From contig JALMGJ010000004.1 in the NCBI GenBank assembly GCA_023362775.1, positions 52,353,298 through 52,417,297 of the forward strand: a DNA stretch of 64,000 nt. The letters run 5' to 3'. Positions 56,367-64,000 of the stretch are shown here, piece by piece. The position numbers and the translations under genes are program-made. Position 1 is the stretch's first letter; the number at the start of each line of letters is the position of its first letter. The notes beneath the pieces are model-generated. The model was given only the letters and a program-made list of their open reading frames with translations. It was not told the origin of the DNA and made no database searches. Source of the DNA: Charina bottae (Eukaryota; Chordata; Lepidosauria; Squamata; Charinaidae).

Positions 56367-56878
56367 GATCAGCTTCAGGATGCATGAAAATTCCAAACAT
56401 TTTTCCAAGTGGAATGTTCAGTTTTCTAAGCCTTTTCCCTTGAAAAGGTCCTGGCAAATAACTGTGTCCTATACAGAATCCTAAAATTCTAAACATAATG
56501 CAATCATGTAATTCCTTCTACTCTGAAAACAGTTCGTGCTTTCCTTTGTTGGCTTTTTTATTATGGCATTACCTGTTATCTCCCTATAAAGATAATTCAT
56601 GTGATCAAAAATACACTTAAGGGCAGTGACATTTACAAATTAAGTGTGCTTTACTAATACAGTGCTAGCGAACCAGGACATAGATTTATGCTTCCTATCC
56701 AGCATATCAGTTAATGAGATTGATTTTCTCAGCTGGATAGCTATAGGGTGGAGGGAAAACTTTCTAATTGGTTAAGTAGAAAAAAGGCAAGGGTTAGATA
56801 AGTATAATCTGCAGTAGAAAGGTCCAATTTACATGGCTTTCAGTTTGCCATCCAGCTTAATATCAAAACAGTGAAAAG
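56367..56878. other. unassigned DNA
   Basis: No feature is recognised. Confidence 0.5.
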
Positions 56879-56886
56879 TATCTATT

Positions 56887-57104
56887 CCAGAGCTTTCCAA
56901 ACTGTGTGTCGCGACACAACCCGGAAGCGCTGATCATCATCAGCACTTCCGGGTTTTCCCGCGGTGACACACCAACGGCGCTGCGCAAAAATCTGAAAGC
57001 AGCAGCAGTGCTTCCGGGTTTTTGCGTGCTGCCGCAATGGCGGCACTTCCGGGTTTTCCCGTGGCGACACACCAACAGTGGTTGGTGAACTTTGGAAAGC
57101 CCTG
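56887..57104. mobile_element. hAT-type MITE (copy C)
   Basis: The left end is CAGAGCTTTCCAAACTGTG and the right end is CTTTGGAAAGCCCTG. ATCTATTC occurs on both sides (56880-56887 and 57105-57112) if the terminal C is shared, which fits an 8-bp duplication with one lost C. Subterminal GCGACACA and GGTGACACACCAACGGC agree with copies A and B. The interior has three CACTTCCGGGTTTT-type repeats. Confidence 0.75.
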
Positions 57105-57197
57105 ATCTATTCTATCGTTCAGCCCTGTTTTTTTTTTTTACAATACTAAATTGCTCACAAGAAGAAAGAAAAATCTCTTTTGAAAGTCTTTGATTGT

Positions 57198-57540
57198 TCA
57201 TAGAATTCTAGAATTAGAAAGGTTCTTGAAGGCCATTTCATCCAGCCATCCGATCAATGCAGCCTTGCCAGTGCAGTTGTAGCTACCTAGTCAGCATTGC
57301 TGGTAGATGGCTACCGAGGCTGTGCTTAAATACTTGGGCTGATGATGCAGAAATGCTTTGAACTTTTCATGAATACAGTACCCTCCACTATTCTTCCATG
57401 CAAGCCTGAAAGCAAAATACAATATATCTTTAGCGTAAGTCTTGATGTCTAGATTTCACGCCATCTCAGTCTCCTTCCTGTAGACACACTTGCTCTTCTT
57501 AAGTGTGACACAATTACACAAAGTACTACAAATATGGCCT
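57198..57540 (-). mobile_element. CR1 LINE 3' fragment
   Basis: CATAGAATTCTAGAATTAGA, AAGGTTCTTGAAGGCCATTT and CATCCAGCC read as the reverse complement of a CR1 3' end with its ATTCTATG-type terminus. The right boundary is uncertain. Confidence 0.55.
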
Positions 57541-59519
57541 GTTTATAGTAGACTATTTAAAAAAAATGCTCTTTAACCACAGTATTTTGTTGTTTCAAAG
57601 GCCAAATGGTTTGGGAATAAAATACTATTTATCATCAGATTGTTTAGCCAGGTCAATTAAAAACTGTGATTTCATTTCTGGACATATGTAAATGGATTTA
57701 GATGTACTTAAGCTTTCTGAAATCCATGGGTTGCCATGCATTTAGTTCTCTATTGGATTACAGCTGCCTTCTTGATCTCACCTCCTTTATCTCACGCATT
57801 GTTAAGATTGGCATAAATATTGTTTGAAAAAATATTAAAGCCAGGTTTCTTACAGGATGCTTTTATGCAGTGAAAAATGAGCGTTTTTTTAAAAGAACAA
57901 TTTCCCCAAGATAGTATTAAAGTACATGACTTATATCTTCTGGTTCATTTGCATAGAAATAACATTGAGAAGCTTAAGAAGCAATGAGTATGTGAGTTAA
58001 TAGCTAATTTGCATGTGGAAGAGACTCATCCAGCCATGCAGAACATAAGTAGCTCCTTATTCATTAGGAGTATCTAAACCACTTTAGAAAAGACAATTCA
58101 GAGAAGCATATCATAACAAACAAAGGTATTTCCATTTCTGTAAGTTATCCTTAAGACAGTTGTGGATCTTTCCATGTTTACTTACGATTAGGTTCTGAAA
58201 AGATACTTCTATTAAGCCTTAGTACTTTGCAGGCCTTTGGAACTGCAAACTTTGCATTTCCTTTACTTTGCAAGTTCAGAGATGACTTCTTGAGTTTAAG
58301 AAACCAAAATACACATGGGAAGCTTCTGGGCTTGAGAGATTTTGACTGTTGTCTGATTTTAACTACTGAATAGCATGCCTGGCTCCCAGATGGGCTTTAC
58401 GAGAAGATGTGATGTTTGCCTTTGGTGCTTATTCCAAACAAGGCAAATTTACCTGTGCATTGATCAAATAAATGTCTGGAAATCAAGTAATTCTATGATG
58501 TAGAGTACTGCAGAAAAAATGGACAGCAATGCCTCTTTTCTAGTGAAGGTGAGATTTATAAACATAATCTTGATGGATTAAAGTGGAATAAAATTGGTAC
58601 AAAAGGTGGCAAAGTTTTTAAAGGAACTTTATTAGTAAAATACCCCCCCCCCCCATTTTATGGATAAATGTAATGAAAATCTACACTGTTAACAGGATTT
58701 TAATTTTAACAGACAGAATTACTGCAAAATATCATTTCTATGGAGGTATTTCACTTGATGTATCATAGAAAAGCACTGGCTATGTAGCATGCTGCTGTTA
58801 ACTAGCGCTATAAGATTTATCTTTCCAGATGTAGGTTAATCGGTAGTTTATGAGCAATAGCCTGCTTAGCATGCAAAATGACTTGGCTTTCTTGATAAAT
58901 AATAATGTTCAAGGTCACCTTCTTTTGCAATGCTCTGAAAAGGGGCTGTCTATTAAGGCTGAATGACTGAATCTATTGACAGAGTCAGAGAATTGTCTTG
59001 ATAGGAACATTTAGAGGGCAGGAGATATTACATTAATCCATCTTTGAACATAATGAGACTCTGTATCCCTTTCTAGGCTGGCAGGCAGTTTTCCAAATGG
59101 AATTGTTACTGAGTATTTCTCTAATCTTTCTGTGCCCATAGGGTTCCTTTTGTAACTTATTTAGCCTTTGGCAAGTGGATCATTTTGGTACATACCCTCA
59201 GTTTGTTAATAGATATCAACTGATCTTTTCTCCCTTGAAGATAACCTCAGTTGCTTTCCACAGATATGTGATGGCTTAGTTTCTGAGCATATAAGAACAC
59301 ATGAAGAGACAGCTTATAGTTGGAAAAGGCGTTTTACCTCCACTCCCTAAGAGCTAGTGCTTCAGAAGAGATCATATAGCAGAATCTATAAATCCCATTT
59401 TTGTATCCTTCCTCCAACCTTCATGATTTGTTTGTGAGTGGAATAATCAAGCAGATTCAGGAACTATTACTTCCTTTGCTGCAGAGTAATAGAGAATTAG
59501 AAACAAAATATAAAGGCAG
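57541..59519. other. unassigned AT-rich DNA
   Basis: It holds a C run at 58645-58655 and otherwise nothing recognised. No frame of note is present. Confidence 0.5.
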
Positions 59520-60615
59520 GATCATAGGATCATAGAACCACAGAGTTTGAAGGAGCTATTTGGATGATTAAGTCCAACTCCCTTCTCTGAGCAGGAATTT
59601 CAGAGCTTCCACAGCAGATGACTGTCCAATCTATGCTTGTGGAATTGGAATCTATTACCTCTTGGGGTAATTATATCCATTGTCAAACTGCTCTTACTGT
59701 TAATAATTTTTCTTATCATTCCACCAGAATCTGCCTTTCTGTAATTTACATTTATTATTCTACAGTATGTCCTACCCTATAGGTGATAGAGAATAGATCT
59801 TAGCTTTCTTCTGTGTGACATCCTCATAGGAACTGGAAAAGTATATCATCTTCCCCCTCAGGTTTCCCTCCTCAAGACTAAATACCTCAGATCCTTCCAT
59901 TTTTCTTCACAGGATTTAATTTCTAGATCACTGGCCATCTTTAGAGACCTCCTCTGAACCGGTTCCAGTTTCTCTGAATCCTTCCTAAAGTATGGTGCCT
60001 TGAACTAACACAGGGATCAAGGTCTGGTCTGACCAATGCAGAAAAAAGTGGGACAATTCTTTTCATGATTTAGAATTATGTTTCTGTTGATGCAGGGTAA
60101 AACTTCATTCCCCTTTCTTTTCTAGCCACATCACTCTGTTGACTCATATGCAGATTGAAATATGCTGGTATTCCAAGATCTTGTTTTACAAATGTGAATT
60201 CTACACTTCCACATTTGATTTTTGTTTTGTAGGATTACAACATTCCATTTTCTTTGTGAAAATTCATAATGTCGTTTTTAGTCAATTTTTCTAACCTATC
60301 AAGAACATTTTGTCTCTGTCTTCTTGATTATGAGCTACTTCACCCAATTTAGAGTCATCTGCATATTTAATTAAGCATTCTCTTCACCTCCTCATCCCAG
60401 TCAGTAGTAAAAATGTTGAAGACAAGGGCCTAAGACTGAACATTGCAGAATTCTGCCCAGTACCTCACTCCATTTTGACAAGGAAGCACCGATGAGTACT
60501 CTTTGAGTGCAATTTTCAAGCCAGCTATGCAGTCACTCAAAAGTCATATCATGATTCATAATTAGCTTGTGAATCAGAATGTATTGGGTACTTTGTCAAA
60601 CACTTTGCTGAAATC
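59520..60615 (-). mobile_element. CR1 LINE 3' region
   Basis: It begins with ATCATAGGATCATAGAACCA, the reversed CR1 octamer-type tail, then GGATGATTAAGTCCAACTCC, CAGGTTTCCCTCCTCAAGAC, AATTTAGAGTCATCTGCATA and CCGATGAGTACTCTTTGAGT. This order is that of the CR1 3' UTR and RT end on the minus strand. Stops are frequent, so the copy is old and inactive. Confidence 0.8.
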
Positions 60616-61130
60616 ATAAGAACATAAGGAGATCCATGCTGGGTCGGGCCATAGGCCCATCTAGCTCAACATTCTGTATCCTGCTATGACTAATTCAATG
60701 TGTTTGGAGCTCCCAAGCCTGAACTGGAGGGCAGTAATGCCACTGATGCTTCCCAGCAAACAATATTTAAGCATGCTGCCTGTGATTCAGGAGCTAGTAC
60801 ATAACCATCAATAATAGTCATTGGTAGTCTGATCCTGCATAAACCTGTCCAATTTCTTTTTTAAAAAATTCAAATTGGCTGCCATTACCACAATTGCTGG
60901 TTGAAAATCCCACAGTTGAACAATGTACTGTGTGGAAAAGTATTTCCCTCTGTCCATCTTGAATCTCCCTGCATTTACTTTCAGTGAATGATCTCAAAAT
61001 CTAACACTGTGAGATAGAGAAAAGGAAGCTTTTCTCTCTTAGCATTATTTATGTGCTGCATTATGTCCTGCATGCTTTTTTATGTCTCATCTTATCCTCT
61101 TTCATAGCTATCTAAAGAATCCTGGTTGCT
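60616..61130 (-). mobile_element. CR1/L3-type LINE 3' fragment
   Basis: ATAAGAACATAAGGAGATCC, ATGCTGGGTCGGGCCATAGG and CCCATCTAGCTCAACATTCT are typical of the reverse-complement 3' end of a different CR1/L3 subfamily. It abuts the preceding CR1 directly. Confidence 0.65.
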
Positions 61131-61164
61131 GTAGTCTTTCTTTGCTCTAGCTTCCTAATCATTT

Positions 61165-62340
61165 TGCACTTTTGCAAGAGTGGAGGAATTATATTGAGAA
61201 ATATAATTCTTGTCTCCCAGAATTCCTTTATGGTTGTCACCCCAAGAAGCTTTTTTTAAGAAGAGATATGATAGTTAAACAAACATGGTTGACATACGCT
61301 GATTTATTGACTTTTCTTGGAGGAGAACCTAAATGGAAAACGAGAGAAGAATTGGAAATGGAAGGTCATACTTGTCAATGGTTTACTTATGCTCAGTTGA
61401 CAGAAAGATTTAAATTGGAGAAGAAGAATTATGAATTTATAAATGAGAAAACTGATTTTGAATTGGACTTGTGTACTAATGACAAGCATGTTATTGCCCA
61501 GTTGTATAAATTTTTATTGAAAGTAAATATGGAAGATGAATATGTTAAAGATTGTATGATTAAATGGGCAAAAAAGTTTGGTTACAATATAATACTTGAT
61601 CAGTGGGAGAATATGTGGAGTAAAGGATTGAAATTTACATTGAAAGATAATCCGAAAGAGAACTTTTATAAGATGATGTATTGTTGGTATTTAACACCAG
61701 ATAAATTGTCAAAGATGTAGAAGGGAGTGTCCAATATATGTTGGAAATGCAATCAATGTGAAGGTACTTTTTACTATCTTTGGTGGACATGTAAGAAAGC
61801 TAAGAAATACTGGGATCAGATATGTACTTTAATTCAGAGAATTCTCAAAGTAAATGTACAGTTGAAACCAGAGGTTTTCCTTTTAGGTTTGATAGATAAA
61901 CAGATTGAAAGAAAACTTGGGACTTTGGTTCCATATATGATAACAGCAGCAAGACTTTTATATGCACAGAGGTGGAAAGCCTTACAAATACCTACAATGG
62001 AAGAATGGATGGTAAAGTTAATGGAATTGGCTGAGATGGTGAAATTGACTATTTTGCTTAAGGAAAGGATTTTGTCTGTGTTTCTACTTGGAAACCACTT
62101 TTAGACTTTTTGCTTGAAACTGAAAACAATGAAATTTTAATTTTGGGATTCGATGATTAGAGTTGTTTATGATTATAGAAATATTGTATACTATTTTAGA
62201 GTAAGAGGTTAATGTATCTTATATTTGTATCTGTACCAAAGAAAGTTGGAAGCTATTCTTTTTCTATTCTTTTCCTTTTCCTTTCTGCACTCTTAATTTT
62301 GCTCTTTTTCTGCTCTTTTCTTTTTAACTCTTTTTTTCTG
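61165..62340 (+). mobile_element. L1 LINE 3' end, 5'-truncated
   Basis: It starts within the ORF2 C-terminal region and ends in a long T-rich 3' UTR. The UTR contains TTAGAGTAAGAGGTTAATG, which resembles TTAGAGTAAGAGATTAATTA in the L1 derivative at 21440-21465, so both are probably from related L1 families. No clear duplication is visible. The next LINE abuts it tail to tail. Confidence 0.75.
61172..62104 (+). pseudogene. L1 ORF2 C-terminal region, one premature stop
   Basis: Two in-phase segments, 61172-61720 and 61727-62104, are interrupted only by TAG at 61718-61720. Landmarks are FYKMMYCWYLTPDKLSKM before the stop and VSNICWKCNQCEGTFYYLWW, with its Cys/Trp cluster, after it. These are typical of the L1 ORF2 C-terminus. 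The TAG replaces a position between KM and KGVSN. The frame then runs about 125 codons to the natural stop. It is truncated at the 5' side (no endonuclease or RT catalytic box), so it is inactive. Confidence 0.8.
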
Positions 62341-62344
62341 TTTC

Positions 62345-64000
62345 TTTATAGCAAGCAAGCAACAACTTTATTGATTAGTCTTACGACCATATCAAAGATA
62401 AAATAAGATAACAAGAATACAATACAATTCAATTTAACTGATAAAATTGATAAAAATACACCAAAATAGGAAATAAGATAATTGAATAACCTGAAATAAT
62501 AATAAATACAATACATGTATATCTAATCAGAATTCAAATGAGTTCATCACCCCTACATGGCACTCCAATCTTTTCCATATAATGGGCTCTCTGGTGAACT
62601 GCCTTGTCTACAAACTTGGCAGTCCTATTCACAATAAAAGTATTTGAGCCCGAAAGAAAATAAGATAATCTGTGATTAGAATCCCAGTGTGCTGTTCTTT
62701 CTAACAAAGGAGACAGGAATTTAATCCTAAGTGAATCATATAATTTGCAGTCGAACAAAACATGGGCAATATCTTCTATGGCTGGGTCCCCACATACACA
62801 AGTCCTCTCATCATATGGCAAATGATGAAAACGTCCATATTTAACCATAGAGTCCAACAATTCAAACCTAGCCCTGGAATAGGCCCTTCTCAGATTTTGT
62901 GTTAGACTCATCGACAGGTATTTTTCAAATTTAAAAATAGTTTTATTCTTAGCTAACCATTTTAATGAACCATTTTTTGCCAATGTCTCCATGTCCAATT
63001 GGGCACTGATATCCAGGGCTCGCTGTTTAAAAATATCTTTTGCCTGTGGTGCAGTTATGAGTACCTGTTGAATGGAAAATCCATATTGTGTAATAACTTT
63101 AGTGAGATGTTTTAACCAGGATGTGGTAAAATCCAAACTCATTTGTTCAAGTAGGCATAATTTGGGAAGCCTATCATGGTCCATTGAATGGACCTTCTGC
63201 CAGTAAGAAAAGACCTTTGATACTGTCTGGCTATGTATAGAGTGGATACCTGTTTCTGCTCTAATTGCGGGTGCTGACGTATTTTTATCAACTCCCAGTA
63301 TACTTCTTAAAAAGCGGGTTTGAACATATTCAAGTGCAGCAGAATTTGTAAGACCCCACACTTCCGCACCATAAGTCAACATTGGGACAATTTTTGCTCT
63401 AAATACTTTCAGAATAGGGGTCAAAGTGCCGGGATATTTATAATTATACAGTTTAGATAGCCTTTTGGCACAGACCTCAGCCCTCCCTGCGGTCCTTCTG
63501 AAATGATTGTCCCAGGCTCCAGTATCAGTAAAAACCACTCCTAGGTAAGTGAAAGAATTCACTTGTTCTATAGGCTCCCCATTTATTTGCCATTTATATT
63601 TCATCCTTTTTCTTTTACCAAAAACCATCACTTTAGATTTAGACTTATTTATAGTTAAAGAGTTATGAACACAATAGACATTCAACTTTTTCAGGAGTCT
63701 TCTCAGGCCAACTTGTGAATGTGCCATCAAAATCATATCATCTGCATATAATAGGACATTCACAAATATGCCATGAATTTTTAACATGTGAGTATCTACG
63801 GTACGCATAAACCCTGGAATATCATTAATATAAAGATTGAAGAGCATTGGAGCTAAGATACAACCCTGCCTGACACCTCTATGAGTAGGAATACTTTTGG
63901 TTAAAGAGCCATTTACACCAGTTCTTACTTTTAAATAAGTATTTGAATAGAGGGCCTTTACCAGGAATAAAAGTCTGGGCTCCATATTTAAATTAATTAA
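62345..64000 (-). mobile_element. young Jockey-superfamily LINE, cut by window edge
   Basis: The 3' end on the minus strand is GACTAATCAATAAAGTTGTT followed by a short (GCTT)n tail. The 3' UTR is about 190 bp and very A/T-rich. Coding sequence extends to the right edge, so the full length cannot be known. It lies tail to tail with the L1 fragment. Confidence 0.85.
62534..64000 (-). CDS. LINE reverse transcriptase, open frame, partial
   Basis: The frame is open from the window edge to TGA without a break (at least 488 codons), unlike all other LINEs here. In order it shows THRGVRQGCILAPMLFNLYI (RT motif B region), LLYADDMILMAHS (catalytic box), KSKVMVFGKRKR, FTYLGVVFTDTGAW, TYGAEVWG, and a C-terminal cysteine cluster CVCGDPAIEDIAHVLFDC. 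The enzyme copies LINE RNA at the target site. The N-terminal endonuclease would lie beyond the edge. The layout fits the Jockey/I/CR1/L2 group, possibly Vingi-like, but I cannot place the clade. The fragment at 37300 is a decayed relative. Confidence 0.8.
   Translation of the reverse strand, partial: LINLNMEPRLLFLVKALYSNTYLKVRTGVNGSLTKSIPTHRGVRQGCILAPMLFNLYINDIPGFMRTVDTHMLKIHGIFVNVLLYADDMILMAHSQVGLRRLLKKLNVYCVHNSLTINKSKSKVMVFGKRKRMKYKWQINGEPIEQVNSFTYLGVVFTDTGAWDNHFRRTAGRAEVCAKRLSKLYNYKYPGTLTPILKVFRAKIVPMLTYGAEVWGLTNSAALEYVQTRFLRSILGVDKNTSAPAIRAETGIHSIHSQTVSKVFSYWQKVHSMDHDRLPKLCLLEQMSLDFTTSWLKHLTKVITQYGFSIQQVLITAPQAKDIFKQRALDISAQLDMETLAKNGSLKWLAKNKTIFKFEKYLSMSLTQNLRRAYSRARFELLDSMVKYGRFHHLPYDERTCVCGDPAIEDIAHVLFDCKLYDSLRIKFLSPLLERTAHWDSNHRLSYFLSGSNTFIVNRTAKFVDKAVHQRAHYMEKIGVPCRGDELI

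Overview
The window reads as nuclear DNA of a squamate reptile (lizard or snake). The reasons are the mix of repeats: Bov-B (RTE) LINEs, two full-length Sauria-type SINEs with a Bov-B-like tail, squamate-style L1 and CR1/L2 LINEs, an R4/Dong-type LINE, Penelope-like elements (PLEs), hAT MITEs, solo LTRs and many long microsatellites on an AT-rich background. I found no convincing exon of a host protein gene and no functional rRNA or tRNA gene. It is therefore intergenic or intronic DNA, and nearly every recognisable feature is a mobile element or its debris. Snake versus lizard cannot be settled from this sequence.

Layout. 0-14 kb: mostly unassigned AT-rich DNA with a hAT MITE carrying a 61-bp minisatellite (2.3-2.8 kb), an internally deleted Bov-B with both termini (3.9-4.5 kb), a 5S-rRNA-derived fragment (8.0 kb), a solo LTR (8.6 kb) and an old CR1 (10.7-12 kb). 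14-22 kb: a tRNA-SINE, a Sauria SINE, a Bov-B 3' fragment, a 116-bp-arm palindrome of PLE terminal repeats, and a deleted L1 into which a Bov-B has inserted. 22-34 kb: sparse, with SINEs, a 461-bp solo LTR, small palindromes carrying CTCF-like motifs, and a PLE 3' end with GIY-YIG-like coding and hammerhead-like RNA. 34-45 kb: decayed LINEs, a solo LTR, and a mosaic of R4/Dong pieces with minisatellites. 45-54 kb: Sauria SINE, solo LTRs (one 1,441 bp long with an internal 72-bp repeat) and microsatellites. 54-57 kb: a 1.77-kb hAT element filled with a GC-rich array of roughly 227-bp units that are themselves inverted repeats, then another small hAT MITE. 57-64 kb: CR1 fragments, an L1 3' end with one stop, and a LINE with an open reverse transcriptase frame that runs off the right edge.

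The elements relate to each other as enzyme donors and passengers. Bov-B is the probable donor for Sauria SINEs and for its own deleted derivative. L1 is the probable donor for the deleted L1. The hAT MITEs need an outside transposase. Many insertions have target-site duplications (TSDs) that can be read directly and that fix the element ends. The most notable items are the hammerhead-like motifs in PLE palindromes, the inverted-repeat satellite inside a hAT element, deleted LINEs that keep both termini, and hAT MITEs with matching ends but unrelated repeat-rich interiors.
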